Part shown: piece by piece, positions 31,692 to 40,082 of the stretch
How positions within the stretch are numbered: the first letter of the stretch is position 1
Layout: each line of letters opens with the position of its first letter
Source: Gastranaerophilus sp944325835
Lineage (GTDB): Bacteria; Cyanobacteriota; Vampirovibrionia; Gastranaerophilales; Gastranaerophilaceae
Direction: 5' to 3'
Length of the DNA: 64,000 nt
Assembly (NCBI GenBank): GCA_963931575.1
Contig: OZ007029.1
Location: forward strand, 1,488,001-1,552,000
Translations under genes and position numbers: made by a program
The notes under the pieces: generated by a model
What the model saw: the letters and a program-made list of their open reading frames with translations, nothing else
Database searches by the model: none
Told to the model about the DNA's origin: nothing

Positions 31692-33150
31692 ACGACCAGA
31701 AATCACCCTGAAGCATTACCAGAAACGGAATTAATTCCAGACGACCGACGTACATATTGAAAATTAATACTAATTTTGAAACATCATGCAAAGAATCAAA
31801 ACTTCCCATAGGCCCCACTACCGCAGGATATGCAGGCCCGACATTACCGATTAATGACACTGCCGAGGTAAAACCTATTAATAAATTTTGCTCTACTATT
31901 GAAATAATCAATGAGGATATCAAAATCACAAGGAAATAGAACATTACGAAAACTATAACCTGTGAAATAACATCTTTCGGAACAATAATGTTATCCATTT
32001 TGATATTTATAACAGCATTCGGGTGAAGAATTTTTTGCAATTCTATCTTCATAACCTTAAAAATCAGGCACAATCTTGTAATCTTTATGCCGCCGCTGCC
32101 GGAACCCGCACAACCGCCGGTAAAAAACGCCAACCCGAGCAGCAGCTGCGCCGTGAAATTCCACTCTGTATAATCCGCACTGGAGCTTCCGGTGGTCGTC
32201 ATTATGGAGATAACCTGATAATATGCGTGTAATAATGTTTCCTTAATACTGCCGTAATCATGGTTTAAATACAAAGATATTGCAATAACAGTCCCCAGAA
32301 TAAGGAAAATTCCGGTATAAGCCCTGACTTCTTCGCTTTTAAAAATTTCCCACGGCTTCAATTTTGATAACGCAACATACTGCACGTTGAAACTCACACC
32401 CGCAATAAATATAAATATCATCATGATAAATGTTATCAAATTAGAATTATATCCCATTGTACTCTGAGCGTTCGGCGAGAAACCGCCTGCCGCAAGTGTT
32501 GCAAATGCATTACAAATCGCATCAAAAGGATTCATCCCTGCCCAGATGAGAAGAATTACCTGCAACAATGTTAAAAGAGCATACAAACTCCATAACGCAG
32601 AAGCAGTATTTCTGATACGCGGAGTTAACTTATCTTCCGTAGGCCCCGGAGCTTCCGCAAAGAACATCTGCCTTCCGGCAACCGCGAACTGCGGCAAAAT
32701 CGCAATAAACAGGACAATAACACCCATACCGCCAAGCCACTGGAGAAACGCACGCCAGAAGAAAAATGTATGTGAATAATCAAAATTTGCCAGAATAGTT
32801 GCACCTGTAGTTGTTATACCCGAAACGGTTTCAAAAAGAGCATTTACCGGTGAAAGCCCTGCCAGAGTCATCGGAACCGCAGAAACAATCCCGAACAAAA
32901 CCCAAACCAGTACAACAATAAATAAGGCTTCCGATTTTTTTATATCATTAAAGTTTTCTACCGGTGCGATTTTATTTGAAGTAAATTTAAGTAAAAAACC
33001 GGTTAAAACTACAACCAGAGCCGGTAATAAAAAACTCAAAATTTCTGTATATTCTTTAAATATTAACGCAACCGCTATAGGCACCAGCATTACAAAACCG
33101 ATATAAACCAGTATTAAACCTACAGCGCTCAGCAAATAGTTAAATCTCAT
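31678..33150 (-). CDS. trkH: TrkH-type potassium uptake channel subunit
   Basis: 490 residues, polytopic. The four selectivity-filter loops are visible: SGITTTGATI, FATLAAGGFSP, SIMTTTGSSSADY and SLIGNVGPAY. TrkH forms the K+ (or Na+) translocating dimer gated by TrkA rings. The start codon overlaps the trkA stop as ATGA. Confidence 0.95.
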   Translation of the reverse strand: MRFNYLLSAVGLILVYIGFVMLVPIAVALIFKEYTEILSFLLPALVVVLTGFLLKFTSNKIAPVENFNDIKKSEALFIVVLVWVLFGIVSAVPMTLAGLSPVNALFETVSGITTTGATILANFDYSHTFFFWRAFLQWLGGMGVIVLFIAILPQFAVAGRQMFFAEAPGPTEDKLTPRIRNTASALWSLYALLTLLQVILLIWAGMNPFDAICNAFATLAAGGFSPNAQSTMGYNSNLITFIMMIFIFIAGVSFNVQYVALSKLKPWEIFKSEEVRAYTGIFLILGTVIAISLYLNHDYGSIKETLLHAYYQVISIMTTTGSSSADYTEWNFTAQLLLGLAFFTGGCAGSGSGGIKITRLCLIFKVMKIELQKILHPNAVINIKMDNIIVPKDVISQVIVFVMFYFLVILISSLIISIVEQNLLIGFTSAVSLIGNVGPAYPAVVGPMGSFDSLHDVSKLVLIFNMYVGRLELIPFLVMLQGDFWSFKRS

Positions 33151-34496
33151 CTGTCCGCCTTATTAAACATTGCTTTTATCAAATCTGCATCTTCCGCTTT
33201 AGTAAAGATTATCAGTGTGTCACCGGTATGGAGTTCCGTATCGCCTTTCGGAATAATAATACCGTTTCCGCGCTGAATTACACCAACAACGGCAGGACGC
33301 GGAAAACGCATCTCAAAAATCTTTTTGTTGTTGAACTCCGTACTCAAATCAATTTCCAGAACTTCGCCCTGTCCCTGTTCAACCGTTGCAAGAATACCCA
33401 CATTTGAATCTTCATCAAGTGCGTTTTTCACCTCGTTGAGCGCAGAGTTCTTAGCAGAAATCGCTATATCCACCCCGACTTTTTCAAACAACGGAATATT
33501 TAAAACCTTTGAAACCCGCGTAATTGTACGTTTTGTTCCCAGCTGTTTCGCAAGAAGCGAGGTTAACAGGTTTCTTTCATCGTTATTGGTAACGCTTATA
33601 GTAACATCACTTGAGCCGATTTCCTCTTCATCAAGAAGTTTCAAATCCGTACCGTCCCCGTTGATAATAAGAGTGCTTTTAAGCTTTTGCGATAAAAACT
33701 CACAGCGCTCATAATTTTTCTCGATAATTTTTGTTTTAATTTTGACATCTTCCAGCGTCTGCGCAAGCATAAGCCCGACATTCCCGCCGCCGATGATAGT
33801 AACTGTTTTAACACTTTCCTTATCGTGGAAAAACGTTCCGGCAAGAATATCCAGAGAGTGAGAAGTTCCCATAAATATCAGTTTATCTCCTGCCAGAAGT
33901 ACAGTATCGCCGTTTGGGATAGAGAGAGCACCCTCACGCGTAATCCCGACGATTAAGGTATTTTTTGTAAAATTGCAATCTTTAATTTTTTTATCAACCA
34001 GCGCCATTCCCTCTTTAAGCTTATACTCGAGAAGCCGCGCACGGCCGTTTGCAAAGAATTCAACATCAAGCGCCTGCGCAACGGTTACAATCCGGAAAAT
34101 CTCCTGTGTCAGCAGCTCTTCCGGCCAGACGATTTCGTCAATAAAGAATTCACAAAGGCACATATCAGAACGGTCAACATTCAGAACATTTCTGTACTCT
34201 TCCTTTGTAACAAAACAAACTGTTCTGACACCGCTCATTTTTTTTGCAGTCAGACAGGCCACAATATTAGCTTCATCTATCGAAGTACAGGCAATAAAGA
34301 CATCCGCATTGCGAATATCCGCAAGCTTTAAAACTTCCGTATTAGAGGCATTGCCCTTAATAAAACCAATATCCAGCTTTTTTAATTCTTCTGTTTTATT
34401 TTCTTCTTTGTCAATAATGGTGACATCGTGATCTTCAAAAAACTCTGTAGCTAAAAGACATCCGACCTCTGTTGCACCATAAATCAAAATCTTCAT
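33147..34496 (-). CDS. trkA: TrkA, potassium uptake regulatory subunit
   Basis: 449 residues with two RCK units, each RCK_N plus RCK_C. The first nucleotide-binding fold is MKILIYGATEVGCLLATEFF, the second VTIIGGGNVGLMLAQTLE. It binds NAD(H)/ATP and gates TrkH. Translationally coupled to trkH downstream; YggT is 14 bases upstream in the same direction. Confidence 0.95.
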   Translation of the reverse strand: MKILIYGATEVGCLLATEFFEDHDVTIIDKEENKTEELKKLDIGFIKGNASNTEVLKLADIRNADVFIACTSIDEANIVACLTAKKMSGVRTVCFVTKEEYRNVLNVDRSDMCLCEFFIDEIVWPEELLTQEIFRIVTVAQALDVEFFANGRARLLEYKLKEGMALVDKKIKDCNFTKNTLIVGITREGALSIPNGDTVLLAGDKLIFMGTSHSLDILAGTFFHDKESVKTVTIIGGGNVGLMLAQTLEDVKIKTKIIEKNYERCEFLSQKLKSTLIINGDGTDLKLLDEEEIGSSDVTISVTNNDERNLLTSLLAKQLGTKRTITRVSKVLNIPLFEKVGVDIAISAKNSALNEVKNALDEDSNVGILATVEQGQGEVLEIDLSTEFNNKKIFEMRFPRPAVVGVIQRGNGIIIPKGDTELHTGDTLIIFTKAEDADLIKAMFNKADR

Positions 34497-34510
34497 ACTC
34501 TACCCCGCGC

Positions 34511-34768
34511 CTAAAAAACCATGTCCAGAGCCGAACATACCAGAATTTGCAGAATTTGCAGGACGATCACCGCAACAATAGGCGAAAAATCCAATCCTCC
34601 TACCGGCGGAATAAATCTTCTGAAAAAATCCAGATATGGATCGGTTATCTCACGTATAAACTTTACCGGCTGTTTATAGATATCAATTCTCGGGAAAAAC
34701 GAGATAAAACATCTAAGAATAATTATTAAAAAATACAGTTCAAAAAGTTTTGCAACAGCGCTAACCAT
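34511..34768 (-). CDS. YggT family membrane protein
   Basis: 85 residues with two hydrophobic helices. The family motif lies in the middle (IREITDPYLDFFRRFIPPVG), followed by LDFSPIVAVIVLQIL. YggT proteins are small inner-membrane (in plastids thylakoid) proteins linked to osmotic or ion stress. The ATG follows GAAAGGAAACGGTGTAATTT. Location directly upstream of trkA suggests one operon from mtnP to trkH. Confidence 0.88.
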   Translation of the reverse strand: MVSAVAKLFELYFLIIILRCFISFFPRIDIYKQPVKFIREITDPYLDFFRRFIPPVGGLDFSPIVAVIVLQILQILVCSALDMVF

Positions 34769-34787
34769 AAATTACACCGTTTCCTTT

Positions 34788-35591
34788 CTATAATTGCGAA
34801 TTTTTCTTAGTAAACGCGCATTCACAATTATTCCGTTCAACAGGAATATTCTCTATCATACTGAATAACAGAGATTTTAAATTAGCAACATTGTTATTAA
34901 ACACTTCAATAACCGCGTGGTGTGAAACCGGCGGAACATCACCGACCAAACCGGCATCATAGTCGGTAATAAGCGAGATATTCAGCGGGCACATATCCAT
35001 TTCTTTAACCAGATATGCCTCCGGAAACGCAGTCATATTAATAACTTCCCAGCCTTGACCCGTAAAGAATCTTGATTCTGATTTAGTTGAAAAGCGCGGA
35101 CCGTTGATAACAACGACAGTTCCTGTTTCGTGAACTGTAATACCTAAATCTTTAGCGGTTTTAACAGCTAACTGCCTGAGTTCCGGACAATATGTTTCCG
35201 CAGCGGACGGGTGTGTAACAACCGGACCTTCAAAGAAAGTTGATTTTCTGCCGTCTGTCCAATCTACGAACTGATCACAGATAACAAAATGGCCCGGCTC
35301 AACGTGTTTTTGTAAACTTCCGGCAGCACATGGAGAAATTACGCGTTGAACGCCAAGAGATTTCATAGCCCAAACATTTGCCCTGTAATTAATAAGGTGC
35401 GGCAAAATTGTATGGTTTCTGCCGTGGCGTGGAATAAACGCAACTTTATGCGGGCCTATTTTACCTACAAAAGCACTGTCGCTTGGCATCCCGTACGGGG
35501 TTTCAATTCTGATTTCTTCAACGTCATCAAGGAATTTGTAAAAACCTGAACCGCCGAAAACACCGATTGTAGCAATTTGTTTATTCTCCAT
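34788..35591 (-). CDS. mtnP: S-methyl-5'-thioadenosine phosphorylase
   Basis: 267 residues. IGVFGGSGFYKFLDDVEEI, PRHGRNHTILPHLINYRANV and VVINGPRFSTKSESRFF fit MTAP, as does NMTAFPEAYLVKEMDMC; the NMT-x-PE-x-xL form is typical of MTAP/PNP. It cleaves methylthioadenosine with phosphate in methionine/polyamine recycling. The ATG follows CTAAGGAGAAAATT. Confidence 0.93.
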   Translation of the reverse strand: MENKQIATIGVFGGSGFYKFLDDVEEIRIETPYGMPSDSAFVGKIGPHKVAFIPRHGRNHTILPHLINYRANVWAMKSLGVQRVISPCAAGSLQKHVEPGHFVICDQFVDWTDGRKSTFFEGPVVTHPSAAETYCPELRQLAVKTAKDLGITVHETGTVVVINGPRFSTKSESRFFTGQGWEVINMTAFPEAYLVKEMDMCPLNISLITDYDAGLVGDVPPVSHHAVIEVFNNNVANLKSLLFSMIENIPVERNNCECAFTKKNSQL

Positions 35592-35722
35592 AATTTTCTC
35601 CTTAGCTATTTCATAGTTAACGGAGATATTTTACCATGAATAAAAAATGTGGGCAAGACACCGGAAATCAGCGTTGAATAAAGTCATTCGCAGTATCTGC
35701 GCACAATTGGCGGATTACAGAT

Positions 35723-36043
35723 AAAGCAGTTCTCCGTCGCCTGCTTGCCCTGCTCAAAGCGTCAGCCGATGCTCGCGGTGTCACCTCGAGAGAACGAGGG
35801 GAGCAGGCGAGCATAATATCACCGCCGTTTCTAATCTTTGATTTGTCAGGCGGGTAACGCAGGTCAACCAGCTTTCCTCTCGAAAAACAGTTCACTGGAC
35901 TGTTTTTCTCGGCAGAGTGCTGTCTAATACGCCACTCAAAAGACTCGGCCACTGAGTGGCTACCCCATTTGGTTCATACGCTTTAGGTAGCGATTGACAC
36001 AATTATGGCTCCGGCTCAGCCGGGCGCGAGTCTTTCTCGGACA
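35723..36043 (+). repeat. Dispersed repeat family B, copy 4, interrupted by family A
   Basis: AAAGCAGTTCTCCGTCGCCT to CTTTCTCGGACA. Between CCCTGCTC (ends 35755) and ACGCAGGTCAACC (from 35857) sits a 101-base family A element; in copy 3 these two pieces are contiguous. The rest is almost identical to copy 2. Its right end provides the last codons and the stop of aroB. Confidence 0.88.
35756..35856 (-). repeat. Dispersed repeat family A, copy 3, nested in family B
   Basis: On the minus strand: CCGCCTGACAAATC, AAACGGCGGTGATATTATG, then CCTGCTCCCC..CTCTCGAGGTGACACCG. It shares the block order of copies 1 and 2 but lacks most of the AT-rich inverted repeat. It is inserted precisely within a hairpin of repeat B. 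No clear target duplication is visible. Confidence 0.75.
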
Positions 36044-37121
36044 GCAATTCCTGTGCTCTGAATTCACGGATTTCAACCTGTCCGTAATCCTTTGGCAGAA
36101 CAAAAACAATACTTTCCGATGTCGCTTTTTTATCAAGTTTCATCAGTTCTATGAGTTTTTTCATCTTCGGCATTTTTACAGGACGAAATTTGAATTTTGA
36201 TATCAAATCTGTCGCTGCAAATTTATAATTAACATCAATTAAGCCGGTTTTGTATGCAAGTTCAAACGCAAAAATCATCCCCTGAACAATTGCTTCTCCG
36301 TGAGTATATTTTTTGTATCCGGTAGATTTTTCTATGGCATGCCCGAGAGTATGCCCGAAATTCAAGATACGGCGCAAATTGCTTTCTTTTTCGTCCTTTT
36401 CAACAACCGAAATCTTGAGCGCGACGCAAATTTCTACAATACGTTTGAGAACTTTCATATCGCGCTGCATTAATTTCTCAAAATTTTCGTTAAGATAATT
36501 AATCAGGTTTTCGTACTCAAGGCAGCGGCAGGATTTTTCTATAAAAGCGTACTTGACGACCTCTCCAAGTCCCGTTTTAAACTGTTTTTCGTCAAGGGAT
36601 CTCAGGAAATTAACGTCAATAATGACGGATTTTGGCTGATAAAACGCACCGACAAGGTTTTTACCGTAATCCGTATCTATTGCGGTTTTACCGCCTACAG
36701 AGCTGTCAACACAGGCAAGAAGCGTTGTCGGCACCTGAATTAAATCAATTCCGCGCATATAAGTCGCCGCGACAAATCCCGCCAAATCCCCGACAACGCC
36801 GCCGCCGATTGCAAGAACACAATCTTTACGTGTAAGCCCGCTCTTAAGCGCAAAATTCAAAATCCGCTGATAATTCTTGAAATTCTTATGCTTTTCACCG
36901 TCAGGCAAAATGTATTTATATACAAGAATTTTCCCGCTGTCATCAAGCGGGAAAATCTTATTTCCGTAAAGCTTATTCACTTTTTCCGAAATTACGACAA
37001 GAACTTTTCTGCTTTTAATTTCTTCCAGAATTTTTGATTTAAAACCGTCAACAGAATAATCATCTATATATATATTATAGATTTCTTCTTTAGATTTTAA
37101 ATTCAGTGAAAAGTTAGTCAT
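36003..37121 (-). CDS. aroB: 3-dehydroquinate synthase
   Basis: 372 residues. NAD+ and substrate site: GGGVVGDLAGFVAATYMRGI, then VPTTLLACVDSSVGGKTAID. Zinc ligands: Glu in GLGEVVKYAFI, His in NFGHTLGHAIE and HGEAIVQGM. It is the second step of the shikimate pathway (DAHP to 3-dehydroquinate). The last ~15 residues (ELLSEKDSRPAEPEP) and the stop come from repeat B, so the native C-terminus was replaced. The start overlaps the aroK stop by eight bases. Confidence 0.96.
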   Translation of the reverse strand: MTNFSLNLKSKEEIYNIYIDDYSVDGFKSKILEEIKSRKVLVVISEKVNKLYGNKIFPLDDSGKILVYKYILPDGEKHKNFKNYQRILNFALKSGLTRKDCVLAIGGGVVGDLAGFVAATYMRGIDLIQVPTTLLACVDSSVGGKTAIDTDYGKNLVGAFYQPKSVIIDVNFLRSLDEKQFKTGLGEVVKYAFIEKSCRCLEYENLINYLNENFEKLMQRDMKVLKRIVEICVALKISVVEKDEKESNLRRILNFGHTLGHAIEKSTGYKKYTHGEAIVQGMIFAFELAYKTGLIDVNYKFAATDLISKFKFRPVKMPKMKKLIELMKLDKKATSESIVFVLPKDYGQVEIREFRAQELLSEKDSRPAEPEP

Positions 37122-37623
37122 TTATAATACCCAGAATTTCGGTTACAACTTCATCGGCAGTCTTGCCGTCTGTCACGACAACGCTGTCAGCCTGCATATA
37201 ATTTGCTTCGCGTTTTGCAAGAATGTCTGCAACATCATCTTTTGAAAAACCTTTTTTCAAAAGCGGCCGGTCAGTAGAGTCTTTCACCCGTTCATAAAGC
37301 GTTTCAGGGGAAGCTTTAAGATAAATAACATAACTGTTTTTCTTAACAAGTTCTCTGTTTTCAGCTCTTTCAAAAGCACCGCCGCCGAGGGCTACAACCA
37401 TTTTATCTTTTGTATATACCATTTCTAAAATCTTAGATTCTGCGTCACGGAAGTACTCTTCGCCTTTTTCCTTAAACATATCCGGTATAAATTGGTTATG
37501 GTGATATTCAAGTACGACATCCGTATCAACAGCGACGTAATCATCTAAACGGCGGCTGAGTCTTTCCGAGATAAGCGACTTTCCTGCGCCCATCATACCA
37601 ATTAACGTGATATTTTTATTCAT
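37114..37623 (-). CDS. aroK: Shikimate kinase
   Basis: 169 residues from ATG 37623 (MNKNITLIGMMGAGKS), behind AGAGGTG; a longer frame starts inside metG. Walker A GMMGAGKS, shikimate-binding D in VAVDTDVVLEY, GGG in VVALGGGAFE and the LID Arg in DRPLLKK are visible. It phosphorylates shikimate. It overlaps aroB and abuts metG; the three form one operon. Confidence 0.95.
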   Translation of the reverse strand: MNKNITLIGMMGAGKSLISERLSRRLDDYVAVDTDVVLEYHHNQFIPDMFKEKGEEYFRDAESKILEMVYTKDKMVVALGGGAFERAENRELVKKNSYVIYLKASPETLYERVKDSTDRPLLKKGFSKDDVADILAKREANYMQADSVVVTDGKTADEVVTEILGIIND

Positions 37624-37624
37624 T

Positions 37625-39202
37625 TTACACCTCTGATTTCTTTGCCTGCTTATCGGCAAATTCGCTGTCTAAACGTAAGAATACCGGTTTAATTTCTTCT
37701 TTAGAGATTAATTTGCCTGCTTTCAGGATATTATAATCCAGATTTGCAATATCATCAAGACGTGTAGATAAATTATAGCCTAACTGGTTACTCATCGAAC
37801 GCGCTATATTCGGACAGAACGGATATATTAAAGAAGAAACCATACACATAATTTCCAACACAGTTCTTAACACAGTACCGCATTCTGCCATTTTCCCTTC
37901 TTTTGCAAGCGTCCATGGGGCATTATCCGTTACGTATTTGTTAGCGGCATCAACAAGCGCCATAATTTCCTGTCCTGCTTCTGCAATTTCAAAATTATCA
38001 AAACGGGTTTTGACAAAACTTATAGTATTCACGGCGAGTTTTTTCAAGTCAGTGTCAACAGTAAATTCCGATTTAATTTCGCCGTCAAAATATTTAACCA
38101 GCATAGAAAGCGTTCTGTTCAAAAGATTTCCCATGCTGTTAGCCAGATGGGCATTAACCTTTTCTTTGAAATCGTTATCGGAATAGTTCCCGTCGCGTCC
38201 GCAAGGGGCAGAGGTTGCCATATAATATCTGAACGCATCCGCGTTTTCAAGATTGAAACTTTCCAGAACGCTTGTCGGAGAAATTACGTTCCCGAGCGAT
38301 TTTGACATTTTGGATTCATCTATCGTAATCCAGCCGTGTGCAAAGATGTGTTTTGGCAGCGGAAGCCCGAGCGCCATTAAAATTCCAATCCAGTAAATGC
38401 TGTGGAATTTCAAAATATCTTTACCGATTACGTGTACATCAACCGGCCAGTATTTTTTGAACTCGTCAGACTGACGATCAACATCATAGCCGATTGCCGT
38501 AATGTAGTTTGAAAGCGCGTCAATCCAGACATAAATAACCTGTTCCGGATCATCAAGCACATCAACCCCCCAGCTTACGTTGGATTTAGAGCGGGAAACA
38601 GAAATGTCCTGAATATCTTCAAGCTGTCTTAAAACTTCATTAGCTCTGAATGCCGGAACAATAAATGCCGGATTTTCTTTAATATGTTTAATAATAGCGT
38701 CTTTGTATTTTGACAGCCGGAAGAAATAATTAACTTCACTGACAACTTCCGGCTTTTTCAAATGGTCAGGGCAAAGTCCGTCCTCGGTCAAATCTTTCGG
38801 ATTAAGGAAGCATTCGCAACCCGAGCAGTACAAACCTTCATACTCATGTTTGTAGATATCCCCCTGTTCAACCAGTTTGTTGAATATTTTTTGTACAACA
38901 GCTTCGTGGTAATCGTCAGTTGTTCTGATGAATTTTGTATAATCGACATCCAGCGCCTTCCACGCATCTTTGAACGCCTGCGAATTGATATCGCACAGCT
39001 CTTTCGGGGTAATTCCCTGCGCTGCGGCGGTTTTTTGAATTTTTACACCGTGCTCATCGGTTCCGGTCAAAAAGAAAACATCATCACAGCGTAGTGAATA
39101 ATGGCGGGCGATAATATCTGTCAAAATCTTTTCATACGCGTGTCCGATGTGCGGTTTGCCGTTAACATAGTCGATTGCTGTTGTCAAATAATATTTTTCC
39201 AT
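37625..39202 (-). CDS. metG: Methionyl-tRNA synthetase
   Basis: 525 residues from ATG 39202 (MEKYYLTTAIDYVNGKPHIGHAYEK). HIGH motif HIGH at about 17-20, KMSKS in ITIDESKMSKSLGNVISP, zinc-site cysteines YCSGCECFLNPKDL and LCPDH. It lacks the C-terminal tRNA-binding EMAP domain. It charges tRNA-Met. First gene of metG-aroK-aroB. Confidence 0.97.
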   Translation of the reverse strand: MEKYYLTTAIDYVNGKPHIGHAYEKILTDIIARHYSLRCDDVFFLTGTDEHGVKIQKTAAAQGITPKELCDINSQAFKDAWKALDVDYTKFIRTTDDYHEAVVQKIFNKLVEQGDIYKHEYEGLYCSGCECFLNPKDLTEDGLCPDHLKKPEVVSEVNYFFRLSKYKDAIIKHIKENPAFIVPAFRANEVLRQLEDIQDISVSRSKSNVSWGVDVLDDPEQVIYVWIDALSNYITAIGYDVDRQSDEFKKYWPVDVHVIGKDILKFHSIYWIGILMALGLPLPKHIFAHGWITIDESKMSKSLGNVISPTSVLESFNLENADAFRYYMATSAPCGRDGNYSDNDFKEKVNAHLANSMGNLLNRTLSMLVKYFDGEIKSEFTVDTDLKKLAVNTISFVKTRFDNFEIAEAGQEIMALVDAANKYVTDNAPWTLAKEGKMAECGTVLRTVLEIMCMVSSLIYPFCPNIARSMSNQLGYNLSTRLDDIANLDYNILKAGKLISKEEIKPVFLRLDSEFADKQAKKSEV

Positions 39203-39290
39203 ATTCAAATTCCCTCTTATTATATATAATTATGGAAAAAGTATAACATAAAAAGGGTAAATAAAATGACAAATAAAACATTAATTTTTA

Positions 39291-39377
39291 TGTCACGTTG
39301 AACTTGCTTCAGGAACTTACCAACGTAACCGGTAGAACCTAACGCCTGTAAGATTCCGGATCTAGTCCGGAATGACA
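39291..39377. repeat. Dispersed repeat family C, copy 4
   Basis: TGTCACGTTGAACTTGCTTC ... GATCTAGTCCGGAATGACA. Head-to-tail with copy 5, 119 bases apart, same orientation. Confidence 0.88.
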
Positions 39378-39409
39378 ACTAAAAAAGACAAAAATAACAT
39401 TAAGGTGTT

Positions 39410-39496
39410 TGTCATCCTGAACTTGATTCAGGATCTTACAAACGCCACCGGTAGAACCCAATGTCTGTGAGATTCCGGATCTAGTCCGGAATGACA
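39410..39496. repeat. Dispersed repeat family C, copy 5
   Basis: TGTCATCCTGAACTTGATTC ... GATCTAGTCCGGAATGACA. More than 80% identical to copy 4 by eye, including the ACCGGTAGAACC centre. Confidence 0.88.
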
Positions 39497-39500
39497 ATAA

Positions 39501-39809
39501 TTACCAATCCATATCGTCAAACTTTTTACTTATATCTTCCAGCATAGGATTTTGAGATTTTATTAAATCCAATTTCCATTGGCGCTTCCAGCTCTTTAAC
39601 TGTTTTTCTCTTGTTATTGCTTCATCAATAGATTCATAACTTTCACAATAAACAAGTTTGTCTAAATTATATTTATCAGAAAATCCGGGATTGATATGTT
39701 GTTTATGTTCATACATCCGGCGATAAATATCGTTAGTAACTCCGGTATAGAATGTAGTTTCGTTAAAGTTAGTGAGGATGTAAACATAATAACAATGCTG
39801 CTTTTTCAT
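39501..39809 (-). CDS. GIY-YIG nuclease-domain protein
   Basis: 102 residues from ATG 39809 (MKKQHCYYVYILTNFNETTF). The GIY-YIG core is YYVYILTN...FYTGVTNDIYRRMYEHKQ, with the catalytic Arg (YRRMYEH) and the Glu in ITREKQLKSWKRQWKLDLI. Small stand-alone members of this type (YhbQ/UPF0213-like) are common and may act in repair or as mobile endonuclease relatives. The ribosome binding site is poor and the exact start uncertain. It is flanked downstream by two family C repeats. Confidence 0.88.
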   Translation of the reverse strand: MKKQHCYYVYILTNFNETTFYTGVTNDIYRRMYEHKQHINPGFSDKYNLDKLVYCESYESIDEAITREKQLKSWKRQWKLDLIKSQNPMLEDISKKFDDMDW

Positions 39810-39845
39810 ATTACAAATATGCAACATATAGCAATCATAAGTCAA

Positions 39846-40082
39846 GTAATTTTGAAATAGTAATATTTTTATGCGTCAAAACCAATGAAAACTATTGCAG
39901 GACTAGGCATTTAAACTTCCTTGTACAATTGTAAATAAAATTTTAATCTCTGCTTGAAATCTATACTTTACGGAGTATTATTTAATCTTGACAAAGCAGT
40001 TCGCAACCGGCTTCGCCTCTATGCAGTGCACGGATTGTTCAACTGTTTGACAGAAAAAGAGAGATAGGAAAAGTTAAAAAAT
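39846..40082. other. Upstream region of the membrane oxidoreductase operon
   Basis: 237 bases without a gene. It is AT-rich, with AATTGTAAATAAAATTTTAAT and CTTGACAAAGCAG words that might contribute promoter elements, but no hexamer pair with 16-18 base spacing is convincing. A GAGATAGGAAAAG ribosome binding site lies before the first gene. Confidence 0.4.

Noticed and set aside
35668..35952. 94-codon open frame through repeat B copy 4
   Set aside because: It spans repeats B and A and spacer, has no ribosome binding site and no conserved coding pattern across copies.
39291..39496. CRISPR-like array
   Set aside because: Only two units of ~87 bases with internal hairpins and no short spacers or cas genes; these are dispersed palindromic repeats. 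I saw no CRISPR elsewhere in the window.
39995..40040. Fifth copy of repeat B (ACAAAGCAGTTCGC)
   Set aside because: Only about ten bases match the left end, then the sequence diverges; chance or remnant.
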